Shown: positions 1 through 9,553, counted from the first letter of the stretch. The stretch: 64,000 nucleotides of DNA from Geobacter sp. AOG1 (GCF_019972315.1 NZ_BLIZ01000001.1:3179411-3243410); one strand, 5' to 3'. Made by a program: numbers and translations. Notes: generated from the letters alone by a model not told the origin.

Positions 1-2375
1 ATCAGCACGGTCCCGGCTGCAGGGGTGTAGGTGAAGGTCCCGGCTACCCCACCACTGACCGTGGCATTCAGCTGGGTGGTGGAGAGTGCCGTTCCGTAGG
101 TGATCGCCGCCGGAGTCACCCAGGTGATAGTCGGCGTGGTCTTGGTTACTTGGTTTATAGTGAGCGTAAACGACTTAGAAGTGCTTGCCTTGTTTGTATC
201 CGTAGCCGTGACGTTGAAAGTATAGGTGCCAGAAATGGGGTTAGCCCAAGTCAGTAGGCCAGTCGAACTGATCGTAAGTCCCACCGGTTGGTAGAGAAGG
301 CTAAAGTTCAGGGGATCCTTGTCGGGATCGCTCGCGTCGATTTGAAAACTGTACGTGGCCGCATCGGTCCCCGAAGCAAGGGACGTCGTAGTGATCACCG
401 GCGGCCTGTTGACGTGCGTGACACTCAGCACGAAGTTCTGGCTAACGGTCCCACCCTTGCCGTCGCTGACAGTCACCGCAAGAGAATAACTCCCCGCTAC
501 CGGGGCAGGCCAACTGATGACGTTACCACTGAGAGTCATCCCGGTTGGGGCTCCGGAAAGGATATAGGTCAACGGATCGTTGTTCGGATCGGTGGCGGTG
601 ACGGTGTACGTATACGCAACAGTATCATTTACACTGGTTACCGGAACACTGGTTATCGTAGGGGGACTATTGGTTACTCCCACGGTGATGGTAAACGATT
701 GAGTTGCGGAGAGATAACCGGTATCCGTAGCCTGTATGACAACGTTATTTGCGCCGACCTGGGTTGCCTCAGGGGTCCAGGTTATAACCCCAATAGCTGG
801 GTCAATTACCATCCCCGCGGGGGCGGTCGGAAGACCATAGGTTACTTTGTCCCCCTTGTTCGCATCGGTTGCGATGGCCATATACTTATATGACTGTCCA
901 GCCGTCGCGCTTGTTACCGGGGTAGAAACAAATACCGGCGCTACGTTGATATACGCGATGAAGAGCGTATAGGTCTGGGTCGCGCTGAGCGAACCGTCGC
1001 TCACTCTCACCGTGATGGTATTGTTTCCGGTTTGGGCAGAAGTCGGCGTCCATGAAACAAGGCCGGTGGTCGGATTGATCGTCATGCCGGTGGGGGGCGC
1101 ATCAAGGGAGTAAGTAAGCGTAGTGCCGGCATCGCCATCAACAGCGGTCACCTGATAGCTGTAGGGCTGTCCCTCCGTGCCACCCTTGACCGGAGAGGAG
1201 GTAATTGCAGGGGGGTGATTGCAGAGCACCAGTTTTGCGCTCGTGCTCGAAGGGAACGCCTCGTTGCTGCTGAGTTGGGTTGTCATGGTGAAGTCCGCGG
1301 CGGAATTGACCATGAATGTTCCCTGGACCGTCTGCTGCACCGCGCCGCCAGCCAATTGGGGGATACTCCATTTGACCATGCCAGTGGCGGCATCGTACGT
1401 CCCACCGTTCGTCGCCGAAGACAGAGCCACGTCCCGAGCAAGTTTCTCGGATATCAGGATGTTATTGACAGGAGTTGACGTGTTAAGGGTATTATCGAAT
1501 GTGTACGTGTTGGTGAAAGTCTGACCGTAGTTGACGCAGCTGCCTGCCGTACTCTTGGCCAGATAGAGCGATTTGGTCGGATAGAATTCGTCCGTAATCG
1601 TGAATGATGTCGGAGTTGCAGAGTCAATCGTCAGGTCCCACTGGAGGGCAAACTGTGTATCTCCATTGGAGGGATACGGTCCAGCAAAGTTATCGAGGTC
1701 GTACGGAGTGGCCCCGTTAGCCAGGGAACCCAGAAACTGGCTGCTGTCGATTCCATACCGACTGGGAGACACCGTCGCCCTCTCGACCAGGGTAGTCCCT
1801 GCCCCGACAGTATCTGTCACAGTAGCGAAATTGGCCTGGTATGCTCTGCCACCAATAATCGCTGCATTCTCGGTGACATTGCGGCCGGTCTTTATATCGT
1901 AATCCGAATAACTGAAGAGATGGAAGTCAAGGGGAGCGCCGGAAAGATTCGTGATGACCACTTTCTTGTTGAGCGTTGACCGGCCGGTCACTCCGCCGAT
2001 CAGCTCATAGGTGACAGCCATCGAAAACCTGCCGGCCTTCTCGGTAAAAGTCAGGGTTACGGATGAGGGCGTCTGGCTAGTAGTCGCAACGGTAAAAAGA
2101 GCGGCGGGATCAAGTGCATCGCCACTCACGGGATACTCCGGCGATGTCGTTCCGATCCGATAGTAAAATGCCTGCTGGACCATACGTTCGACGCCATCGG
2201 CTAACCAGGAATAAACACCAGGACTTCCTCCCGGCAACGAGGAGTCGTCGAGGATCACCGTTGAGTTCCCGCTGGTAAGAGTCCAGTCTGCAGCATGCAC
2301 AGCTGGAGCAAACACCACTGCCAGAAGGAGACAGAGTGCCAAAAACATTCCTTTGATGCCCTTTTCAAAGTCCAT
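1..2375 (-). CDS. Exported Ig-repeat protein, C-terminus beyond the window edge
   Basis: An uninterrupted minus-strand frame runs from an ATG at 2375 to the left edge, giving 791 codons without a stop. An SD-like GGGAAAAGG lies just upstream. Residues 1-29 form a signal peptide with an Ala-X-Ala-like end (VHAAD). Residues about 30-385 form a domain I do not recognise. Then come tandem Ig/cadherin-like repeats starting near residues 385, 480, 568 and 655, each opening with PP(A/T/V)I or APVF and carrying a Y-x-Y-x-V-T-A-x-D core (He_PIG type). Near residue 742 a different bacterial Ig-like unit begins (TYGTALSTTQLNATV). A surface or secreted adhesive or structural role is inferred. The total length and C-terminal anchor cannot be seen. 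Confidence 0.85.
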   Translation of the reverse strand, partial: MDFEKGIKGMFLALCLLLAVVFAPAVHAADWTLTSGNSTVILDDSSLPGGSPGVYSWLADGVERMVQQAFYYRIGTTSPEYPVSGDALDPAALFTVATTSQTPSSVTLTFTEKAGRFSMAVTYELIGGVTGRSTLNKKVVITNLSGAPLDFHLFSYSDYDIKTGRNVTENAAIIGGRAYQANFATVTDTVGAGTTLVERATVSPSRYGIDSSQFLGSLANGATPYDLDNFAGPYPSNGDTQFALQWDLTIDSATPTSFTITDEFYPTKSLYLAKSTAGSCVNYGQTFTNTYTFDNTLNTSTPVNNILISEKLARDVALSSATNGGTYDAATGMVKWSIPQLAGGAVQQTVQGTFMVNSAADFTMTTQLSSNEAFPSSTSAKLVLCNHPPAITSSPVKGGTEGQPYSYQVTAVDGDAGTTLTYSLDAPPTGMTINPTTGLVSWTPTSAQTGNNTITVRVSDGSLSATQTYTLFIAYINVAPVFVSTPVTSATAGQSYKYMAIATDANKGDKVTYGLPTAPAGMVIDPAIGVITWTPEATQVGANNVVIQATDTGYLSATQSFTITVGVTNSPPTITSVPVTSVNDTVAYTYTVTATDPNNDPLTYILSGAPTGMTLSGNVISWPAPVAGSYSLAVTVSDGKGGTVSQNFVLSVTHVNRPPVITTTSLASGTDAATYSFQIDASDPDKDPLNFSLLYQPVGLTISSTGLLTWANPISGTYTFNVTATDTNKASTSKSFTLTINQVTKTTPTITWVTPAAITYGTALSTTQLNATVSGGVAGTFTYTPAAGTVL

Positions 2376-2521
2376 TATCCGTACCTTTTCCCTTTCGATT
2401 CCTCTACCGTTCCAAATCATTCAGCAATATAAAGATCACCAATTCTTCGATCATCCGGGAACTACTGTGGTTAGCACTGCACAGCGAAACCTCAGAGGCG
2501 ACATCACTGTTCGTTCCTCAC

Positions 2522-3514
2522 TTAGGGGAAAAACACCTTTATATCCGCCTTCTTTTTCAGGTCGACGACGTGGGCGGTCAGTTTCTCGGCTTCCAGAAGT
2601 CGACGAAGATAGCGTTCAATGAAATCCCTGACGTCCGAAAACTGGCGTACGACTTCGGGCTTTCTGTCGATGACCTCGATCACGTGATACCCATAGGGTG
2701 TCTTGACCGGGCTGCTCACCTCACCAGGTTGCAGCAAAAATGCCGCAGCTTCGAACTCTGCGGGCATTTCCCCACGGGTAAAGTAGTCCACGACGCCACA
2801 ATTTCCCTCGGAAGAGCAGCTGGCGACCTCCCTGGCCACCGCCTCGAAATCTTTCTTGCTCACCAACAGCTCACGGATCGCACAGGCCTGCTTGTAGGCA
2901 TTTTCAACCTGTTCTCCGGAATTATCGCCAAAGAGAACAAGAATATGCCTGACCTTAATCTGCTCCGGAATGAGAAAGCTTTTCTGATTCTCCCGGTAAA
3001 ACTTCTCCACTTCTTGATCGGGTATGGCGATCCCGGTGATCTTGCTGCTCGCCAGATATTCGTCATAACGAACCCCGGCGCGCAGTTCAGTCATGAAAGC
3101 ATCGAGCGTTTTGCCTCTCACCTGAAGGCTCTTGAGAAACGCTTCTTCGTTGGAAAACTTGTCTTTGATTTCCTGCAGTTTCTTGCTCACCTTGGCTTCA
3201 CAATCGCCGACGGAATGCTGCTGGCTTGCCTGCCGGAGAAGTTCTGCCTCAATGAGGGAGTCGAGTCCCTTTCTCCTCTGGCGGTCATCCAGTTTCCTGG
3301 GGTCCCGCGCAATACCTGATGATTTCCCTTTATGCGCCAACGCGGCCAGGTGGGCATCCAGAGCATCTTCGTAAATCGGCACGCCATTGACGGCAGCAAC
3401 AGTTTTCTTCGTTTCCTTCACATCATCTGCGTAGACAAACGCCGGGAAGAGATAGCCCATCAACGCCAGCCCCGTCATCATGAACCCATACCCGATCAAA
3501 CGCCGAATCCGCAT
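2522..3514 (-). CDS. Parvulin-type peptidyl-prolyl isomerase, SurA/PrsA-like, exported
   Basis: The protein has 330 residues with an N-terminal signal peptide or membrane segment (about 7-29). A SurA-type N-terminal chaperone region follows. A PpiC rotamase domain sits at about residues 185-290, with the family landmarks KVRHILV, FEAVAREVASCSSEGN, and PYGYHVIEV. It should catalyse prolyl cis-trans isomerisation and help fold exported proteins outside the inner membrane. It starts 21 bases after the subtilase stop, so the two are probably co-transcribed. The Ig-repeat gene follows on the same strand after 146 bases. A chaperone for these neighbours is plausible but is inference. Confidence 0.85.
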   Translation of the reverse strand: MRIRRLIGYGFMMTGLALMGYLFPAFVYADDVKETKKTVAAVNGVPIYEDALDAHLAALAHKGKSSGIARDPRKLDDRQRRKGLDSLIEAELLRQASQQHSVGDCEAKVSKKLQEIKDKFSNEEAFLKSLQVRGKTLDAFMTELRAGVRYDEYLASSKITGIAIPDQEVEKFYRENQKSFLIPEQIKVRHILVLFGDNSGEQVENAYKQACAIRELLVSKKDFEAVAREVASCSSEGNCGVVDYFTRGEMPAEFEAAAFLLQPGEVSSPVKTPYGYHVIEVIDRKPEVVRQFSDVRDFIERYLRRLLEAEKLTAHVVDLKKKADIKVFFP

Positions 3515-3535
3515 CCCTCGCCCCTTACGTCCCTG

Positions 3536-5047
3536 TTACTGGTTGAGCCTCGTTATGGTGAGATCGGCCGATGCTCCGACTTCACCTCCCGGGAAAAAAG
3601 CGAGCTCCGTTTGCACTCCATCGAGAGCGACCGAGAAGGTCACTTCCTGAAGTGCGGAACTGAACGAATACGAGTACAGCTGTGCGAATTTGAAACTATC
3701 TCCTTCGGCAGCCTTGGCCACTATCCGCTCCAATCCGCCGTTCTTGATAACCATCGAATAGTTCCCTTTACCGAGGATAATGGATTGCATGTCTCGTTTG
3801 GGTGATCTGCCCATTCTCACCAGGTGAAGACGGTAGCTTTCCGAAGCAGCTGTAGCGGCTGCAAGGTCCACCAGCCCCCAACCGAAGTACTTGTCACGTC
3901 CGGGGTCTCCCAGGTCTTTTGCCGTGGTGGCAAGTTTCGCCCTCACTTCGTCGGCACGGCTGCCGTCACCGTTCCCGTCTGCTATTCCGGTCGACAGGAG
4001 CACCGCCGCGGCACCGGCCACATGGGGAGCCGCCTGGGACGTACCGCTCAGAAGCGCATAGCCACCACCGCTGACCGTCGACTTGATAAAGGTCCCTGGC
4101 GCGGCCAGTTCAACTTGAGAGCCGTAGCTGGATGCATAGGGCGCTGCAAAAACGGCACGCTGGTCGTTCTGGTCGGTGGCCGCAACAGCGATGACGGAAT
4201 CAAACGCAGCCGGAACGGAAACGATTTCCCTGTCGTCGTTGCCCGCTGCTGCCACCAGGACGATGCCGGCCTGGTAGGCCATGTCGCATGCATCCTTGAG
4301 CGGCTTGAAATAGTCGGGATAGACGGAATAAATATCACCGGAGTACCCGATGCTGAGATTGACCACATCCATCTTGTTGTCAATGGCCCACTCAATCCCC
4401 GCAACCACCATATCCATATCCCCGCCGGTGTTGTTGGCACCGAAAACCTTCACCGCATAGAGCGAAGCTGCCGGCGCCACGCCGACAACGCCGGTACCGT
4501 TATCCCGCGCCGCGACGACTCCGGCCACGTGAGTGCCATGGCTCTGAAAATCGTCGTCATATGGGTCTGAATTATTTGCAACAAAATTGTATCCACCCCG
4601 ATAGTTGTCCTTCAGATCGGGATGGTTGTAGTCAATTCCGGAGTCGACAATCGCGACCTTGATTCCCGCTCCCTTGAACCCGCGGGAAGCAGCGGTATCA
4701 GAACCGATCCGCAGCACCCCCCAGGAATCAACATATTCGGGAGACGCAACACTGAGCGGTTCAACCGGCCGGATCAGGGTAAATGTAATATTGTCGACAA
4801 CATAGGCAACCGAGGGATCTTTCTTGAGGCGAGCAATCTCCTCCTCGGGAAGTTCAGCTGAAATGGCGGAAATGTGCCGGTGAGTCCGGTGAATACGCCC
4901 CCTGGCACCATGCACCAGATTTTCTTCGTGCGCCGCCGGGGCGCGATGGAACCCGATGATTACGTTCTTCGTGGCTGCAACAGCGTTAATCGGCAGGAGA
5001 AGCAGCGCGCCCGTTACTGTCACAAGCAGGGTGCGTAAAGCATTCAT
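3536..5047 (-). CDS. Subtilisin-like serine protease (S8 family), exported
   Basis: The protein has 503 residues when started at the ATG at 5047, which has GAGGT about six bases upstream. An in-frame ATG at 5059 is the alternative. A signal peptide covers about residues 1-25. An I9-type inhibitor propeptide follows to about residue 90. The S8 catalytic core shows all motifs: Asp135 in VDSGIDYNHPDL, His170 in SHGTHVAG, oxyanion Asn270 in AAAGN, and Ser337 in GTSQAAPH. About 90 C-terminal residues form a beta-rich extension resembling a P/PPC-like domain. It is presumably secreted as a zymogen. The parvulin gene lies directly downstream. Confidence 0.93.
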   Translation of the reverse strand: MNALRTLLVTVTGALLLLPINAVAATKNVIIGFHRAPAAHEENLVHGARGRIHRTHRHISAISAELPEEEIARLKKDPSVAYVVDNITFTLIRPVEPLSVASPEYVDSWGVLRIGSDTAASRGFKGAGIKVAIVDSGIDYNHPDLKDNYRGGYNFVANNSDPYDDDFQSHGTHVAGVVAARDNGTGVVGVAPAASLYAVKVFGANNTGGDMDMVVAGIEWAIDNKMDVVNLSIGYSGDIYSVYPDYFKPLKDACDMAYQAGIVLVAAAGNDDREIVSVPAAFDSVIAVAATDQNDQRAVFAAPYASSYGSQVELAAPGTFIKSTVSGGGYALLSGTSQAAPHVAGAAAVLLSTGIADGNGDGSRADEVRAKLATTAKDLGDPGRDKYFGWGLVDLAAATAASESYRLHLVRMGRSPKRDMQSIILGKGNYSMVIKNGGLERIVAKAAEGDSFKFAQLYSYSFSSALQEVTFSVALDGVQTELAFFPGGEVGASADLTITRLNQ

Positions 5048-5094
5048 GTGCGACCTCATGATCGATAGGATACAACCATCACCCGGATAAAATG

Positions 5095-5124
5095 GGGGAT
5101 AGGGAGTGATTTCTCCCTATCCCC
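5095..5124 (-). terminator. Rho-independent terminator of the IPT-domain cytochrome gene
   Basis: A perfect 12-bp stem (5095-5106 with 5113-5124, GGGGATAGGGAG arm) has a six-base loop. On the minus strand it is followed by ATTTTATCC. It lies 13 bases after the cytochrome stop, separating that gene from the protease gene. Confidence 0.8.
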
Positions 5125-5137
5125 GCGACATCAGAAA

Positions 5138-6592
5138 CTACCGCTTGGTCTTCTTGGCGGCAGCAGTGACAATCCTGCTGACCGGTCCGTAAAGACTCTT
5201 CACGGTGGCAGTGCTGCCAGCTTTGAGGACGGTGCTCGTGACGACAATCTTCGTGTCACTCCAGTACACGATCGCGCACTGGCTGCCATCGGGTGCGAAG
5301 ACGCCGAGGCCGGTGCTCACATCGGTGGGCGGAGCCTTACCGAAGCCACTGCCGGTAATGGTGACGGTGCTGCCGCTGACCGTAGCGGCTGTAATGGCGA
5401 GAGGTGGAATAACGGCAATTCTCGTCAGGTTGCTCTGCTTGTCGCCCTTGACAACGAGCAGGTCGTAGGTACCGACCGGGAGAGCCGGGATGTTGGCCTG
5501 GATCTCGCTTACGGTGATCGAGGTCGGCTGGACGGTGACCGTGGTGGTGCCGTTCGTCAGGGTGACGGACGAGGTGAAGTCAATCCCGTTGCTCTGGTTG
5601 GTGAAGCTGCCACCCGTGATAGTGAGGGCGTTTTGCTTGTTGGCGATGAGCGCCCTGGTGCTCACGTCGCTAACGAACGGAACAATGGCGCCGGCCGGAG
5701 ACGGATCGGTCGCATACTTCTTGAACGTACCGTGGCAGCCCCAGCAGTCAAAGTCGTTACCAACGTGGCCATAGCCGAGCGGCATGGCGCCCGGAACGAC
5801 GTTTGGACCGGTTACAACCTGCCCCTGAGGATTCTGGATGTTGTGGAGCGACTTGACGCCGTGGCAACGCTCGCAGGTCCGGATGTCGAGGAAGGTGGGA
5901 TCACCGGGCTGTCCGCCGTGGCACCAGGTGCAGTCGCCGACAGCAATCGGTTGGCCCGTGACGGAGGTCGGAGCGCCAAGGCCGGTGCCATGGTGCGTAT
6001 CGGCGTTGCTCTTGATGTCCTTCGGCCCGACGTCAGGAGCAGCAAGGGCAGCCTGATGACATGCCATACAACCGCCGTAGTTCTGCGGGACGGCGGGGTT
6101 GTTGCCGCGCCACTTGGTCTCGGGTGTCACCGAAGACTTGGCATAGGTCGGGATGTAATGGTTGTCAAGCGGGTTGTCGATGAAGCTGCCGTGGCAGAAC
6201 TTGCAGTCCTGCTGCTGGGCAGCAGTTGTAATATGGTGCGGGGTCTTTGAGTGGCAATTGAGACAATTCCTGAAGTCGGCGAAGGTAAACCCGCCGGACC
6301 CGTCGGGAATCAGCTGATGGCAGCCGGTGACTGGGGAGGCAGTTGGGTCGCCATAACAGCTCAGCTGCCGCGGTGGCAGCGTCAGGTTGTGGTGGCGCGG
6401 AACGAGGACCGCATCACTGACGTGGCACGGGGCACCCTGCAGACAGTCCGCTCGGGTCAAGGCTGAGAACGTGGTGTCATAGATCCCTCCGTTCTGGTTG
6501 ACCGGAGGGGGCGGAACCTTCGCCCAGTTCACGACAGCCAGACCGAGCACGATTGTGGCGGTCAGCGTCATGCTTAAAAGAATTTTTTTCAT
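5138..6592 (-). CDS. Multiheme c-type cytochrome with C-terminal IPT/TIG domains
   Basis: The protein has 484 residues with a signal peptide (1-24) and AAAGGAG before the ATG. Six canonical CXXCH motifs begin at Cys110, 130, 175, 221, 240 and 283. Two further Cys pairs end in Cys-His but have wide spacing: CX5CH at 50-57 and CX11CH at 79-92. Two IPT/TIG-like beta domains occupy about residues 305-400 and 400-475 (ITITGGSF-like and VTITGSGFG motifs), followed by a basic tail KKTKR. It is probably a periplasmic or surface electron carrier. The IPT domains suggest extracellular placement, as in Geobacter surface cytochromes. Whether the two widely spaced motifs bind heme cannot be judged from sequence. 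Confidence 0.88.
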   Translation of the reverse strand: MKKILLSMTLTATIVLGLAVVNWAKVPPPPVNQNGGIYDTTFSALTRADCLQGAPCHVSDAVLVPRHHNLTLPPRQLSCYGDPTASPVTGCHQLIPDGSGGFTFADFRNCLNCHSKTPHHITTAAQQQDCKFCHGSFIDNPLDNHYIPTYAKSSVTPETKWRGNNPAVPQNYGGCMACHQAALAAPDVGPKDIKSNADTHHGTGLGAPTSVTGQPIAVGDCTWCHGGQPGDPTFLDIRTCERCHGVKSLHNIQNPQGQVVTGPNVVPGAMPLGYGHVGNDFDCWGCHGTFKKYATDPSPAGAIVPFVSDVSTRALIANKQNALTITGGSFTNQSNGIDFTSSVTLTNGTTTVTVQPTSITVSEIQANIPALPVGTYDLLVVKGDKQSNLTRIAVIPPLAITAATVSGSTVTITGSGFGKAPPTDVSTGLGVFAPDGSQCAIVYWSDTKIVVTSTVLKAGSTATVKSLYGPVSRIVTAAAKKTKR

Positions 6593-7211
6593 GCGTATTG
6601 CTCCTTTCTTGGGTAATGAATCTTTTTTAGTTATGGTAGTAAAGAATTTCAGAGACCCACATCACCTCCCTTGACAGGTATATTTTGCAGATACGAAGCC
6701 GTTATTCATCACACCATGGAAATGATGAACGGACTCCATACTGCCGTGCATTCACCCCATGCCCTGATACATCAAGACACGTATGCTCACGAACGCAGCA
6801 TGGTCGGCGCTTGATCGCAAACACCAGACACCGCGGTGGCAGAAGTACTTCATTTGCTCTTTGCAGAGGTATTAGGGGAATCGTTTCTACGGCTGGGTTT
6901 CACAGTGGTGCGGACCGGAAGGAGGGAAGATTCGCTGCCCAGACTCCATGCATTAACAAATACAAATGCGTTATACCGGCACATTCTAGTCGACACTGGA
7001 GCTTTGTCAATAAAAAAATTTTAATGTTTATATGTTAACTATTTAGCCGCGAGTCGTAACGTTATTGTTCAAACCCTGGCACATAACGCGCTGTAATTTC
7101 TGTTTGTTTTTGGAGAGGGCTGCAGAATACTGAGGGGCGGGAGGATTATCGCGGAGGTTAAAATTACGCGTTATGGCAGGGAAGCGAACGCTTCAAAGGA
7201 ATAAACTGAGG
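6593..7211. other. Non-coding interval with long cytochrome leader
   Basis: No ORF here has both a ribosome site and protein-like composition. It is AT-rich near 7000-7060. It holds the putative minus-strand promoter at 6983-7010 that would give the cytochrome mRNA a leader of roughly 380 bases. The part from 7020 to 7211 lies downstream of the histidine kinase gene. Confidence 0.5.
6983..7010 (-). promoter_or_regulatory. Putative sigma-70 promoter for the IPT cytochrome gene
   Basis: On the minus strand TTGACA (7010-7005) is followed after 16 bases by TAGAAT (6988-6983). Both boxes are near consensus and face the cytochrome gene. Transcription would start near 6976. Confidence 0.5.
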
Positions 7212-9377
7212 TCAGGGCAATGGGGAGGAATTCGCTTGCTTGAGGGTGAAGTAAAAGGTTGCGCCCCTACCAACCTCCGCTTCGGCCCATATGTTACCGC
7301 CGTGGCGCTCGATGATGCGCTGGACGGTTGCCAGTCCGATCCCCGTGCCGGGGAAATCCTTCGAAGCATGCAACCGCTTGAATGGCGTGAAAAGCCCGTC
7401 GGCATCTTTCATGTCAAAGCCGGCACCGTTGTCGCGAACGAAGTAGACGGTCCCACCTTCACGCTCGGTGACACCGAATTCAATCCTGGCTGTAGGGGTG
7501 TTCCTGGAATATTTCCAGGCATTTCCCAACAGGTTTTCCAGGACGACTTTCATCAGTCGAGGGTCACAGAAGGCCGTCATGTCGGTGGCAATGACGAATT
7601 CAACCTTCCGTTCAGGCCCGGTCACATTTAGGTCGGCGACAATAACCGCTGCCAGACCGCTCAGATCGACTTTCTCCATATGCATCTCGCTTCTGGTAAC
7701 CCCGGACAGACCGAGGATCGCCTCGATCAGCTCCTCCATATGCTCGCTCCCGTCGCAGATGGCATGGAGGAGCATCCTGCCGTTTTCGTCGAAGGCCTCG
7801 CCGTACATCTCGACAAGGGCCTGCCCTGCCACATAGATACGAGTCAGGGGAGAGCGCAAGTCGTGGGAAAGGGTATAGCTAAAAGCCTCAAGCTCCCGGT
7901 TCGACGCAAGTAAGTCCAAAGTCTGTTGCTGCAAGACATCGGCCTGGGCCTGGAGGGCCTGTTCCGCTTTCACGTGCTGTGTCATATCCCTGACCACTTC
8001 GATTCCGGCGATGATCTTTCCTCCCGAGTCCCGCAGCGGCGATGCAGTGACCTCTATGGGAGTGCCCGAAGGCAGTACCTTAATCAGCTTATGAATGCGC
8101 CCGTCCTTATAGCACCGAACAACAGGACACCCCTCGCAGATATCGTCATTGCACGAGTAGGCCTGGTAACAGTAGCTGCCGATAAAACTGCCGCCGACGA
8201 TATCCTGGTGGACCTGGTTCTGGTACAGCACCTTGAAATCGAGGCTCTGAATGCTGACGCCTTCACCCATGGCGGCAATAATGGCATCCGACTTGTTCTT
8301 CTCCTCTTCTGCACGGTTCTTCGCCTCCAGGAGCTCCGTATTGACCGCGAGCAGGGCGGTGGCCCGGTCCGCAAGGTCGTGGCTGAGCGCCTCGTTCTCC
8401 TGCTCGAACCGCTTCTGCTCGGTAATATCCCGGGCGACGGCGATAGTCCCCCCTCTCTCGATACTGGTGAGTGATATTTCCAGAGGAAAAGTGCTGCCAT
8501 TCTTCCGCTTGCCGACCAGTTCGCCGCGCCACCTCCTGTCACGCAGAAACATCGGCCTGTTTTCCCGCTCGTAGCGTGCCAGTTCTTCGGGGGAGAAGAG
8601 AATCCGCCACGACGTGCTCAGGAGCTCGCCGGCCGACTCAAATCCGAAGAGCCTCCCAAAAGACTGGTTCACGTAGATGAAGCCCCTGGTTTCGTCAAAA
8701 ATGGCGATTCCGTCCATAGCGGCTTCCATGGCAGCCTGCTGCAAACGGAGTTTCTCCTCGGCCTCCCGCCGTTCGGTAATGTCCCGGATTGACTCTATAC
8801 CGGCAATTATGGTGCCGCCGGCATCCCGCAAGGGGGAGGAAATAATCTCCACATGACGCATCCCCCGCTCCGTAACGGCGCTCGCCTCACGACGATGGCA
8901 AAACCCATCGCTGAAGGACTGGACCAGATGACATCCTTCGCACACGTCGTCCTTATGCTGGTAGGCCGTGTAGCAATACTCGCCCACATGCTCTCCCATA
9001 AGACTCTTGTGGGCCTGATTCTGATAGAGAACCTTCAAGTTGAGGTCCTGCACACTGATTGCATCACTCATGGCCGAAAGGATTGCCTCCGATCGAGCCT
9101 TTTCCTCCTGGTACTTGTCCAGGGCCACATGCAGCGCATCCTTCAGCCGGGCCTGCAGGCTGGCCACCCGCCAGACGTACCACACGACAACTATCAGCAG
9201 CCCTGACACCATGAGACGCATAATCACCTCATGGGCTACGACTGCTGAAGCAAAGGCTCCCTTCTTGAAGATGAGGGTGTCAAATACCCCGTCGACAAGC
9301 CAAAAAGCGGCAAGGAGCACGACGCCAAACAGGACGAATTTTTTCCAACTAAAATTGTTGTCCTGCTCTCTGTTCAT
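7212..9377 (-). CDS. Membrane-bound PAS sensor histidine kinase
   Basis: The protein has 721 residues. Two transmembrane segments lie near residues 13-33 and 47-67, with a very short loop between them. Three PAS domains follow. PAS1 (about 90-205) and PAS3 (about 370-480) share a cysteine signature: CY-x-AY, then DD(V/I)CEGC. PAS2 (about 215-325) lacks it. The HisKA H-box is FSYTLSHDLRSPL with His505. The HATPase has an N-box near residue 615 (NLLGNAWKYS) and G-boxes DNGAGF and GTGIGL. No receiver domain and no adjacent response regulator are present, so it is an orphan kinase. The input is unknown. The PAS cysteines hint at a metal or redox sensor (inference). Confidence 0.92.
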   Translation of the reverse strand: MNREQDNNFSWKKFVLFGVVLLAAFWLVDGVFDTLIFKKGAFASAVVAHEVIMRLMVSGLLIVVVWYVWRVASLQARLKDALHVALDKYQEEKARSEAILSAMSDAISVQDLNLKVLYQNQAHKSLMGEHVGEYCYTAYQHKDDVCEGCHLVQSFSDGFCHRREASAVTERGMRHVEIISSPLRDAGGTIIAGIESIRDITERREAEEKLRLQQAAMEAAMDGIAIFDETRGFIYVNQSFGRLFGFESAGELLSTSWRILFSPEELARYERENRPMFLRDRRWRGELVGKRKNGSTFPLEISLTSIERGGTIAVARDITEQKRFEQENEALSHDLADRATALLAVNTELLEAKNRAEEEKNKSDAIIAAMGEGVSIQSLDFKVLYQNQVHQDIVGGSFIGSYCYQAYSCNDDICEGCPVVRCYKDGRIHKLIKVLPSGTPIEVTASPLRDSGGKIIAGIEVVRDMTQHVKAEQALQAQADVLQQQTLDLLASNRELEAFSYTLSHDLRSPLTRIYVAGQALVEMYGEAFDENGRMLLHAICDGSEHMEELIEAILGLSGVTRSEMHMEKVDLSGLAAVIVADLNVTGPERKVEFVIATDMTAFCDPRLMKVVLENLLGNAWKYSRNTPTARIEFGVTEREGGTVYFVRDNGAGFDMKDADGLFTPFKRLHASKDFPGTGIGLATVQRIIERHGGNIWAEAEVGRGATFYFTLKQANSSPLP

Positions 9378-9553
9378 GAATCACCGATTTCACGATGGCT
9401 ACTGTTCAGAAACGTTATGAGCATATTTCAATTTCAGCCATTTGACAACCTCAATAAAAGATAACGCCAAATATCATAATCTGGGCCACAGAGAAGCGAC
9501 ACACTCAAAATCTGTTGTGGTGACTACCATATCCAGATGGCAAAGGGTGCGCC

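Noticed and set aside
288-893. A 201-codon plus-strand frame near the left end
   Set aside because: Antisense to the Ig-repeat gene, with low-information sequence; the minus frame has clear domains.
53-900. Possible tandem DNA repeats in the Ig-like region
   Set aside because: The repeat is at protein level only; nucleotide copies are too diverged to call a DNA repeat.
7077-7092. Sigma-54-like GG-N10-GC site on the plus strand
   Set aside because: The -12 element is poor and no plus-strand gene lies downstream.
8930-8960. CEGCH in PAS1 of the histidine kinase as a c-type heme site
   Set aside because: Two upstream membrane segments place the domain in the cytoplasm, where c-type heme is not attached. 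The sister PAS has CEGCP.
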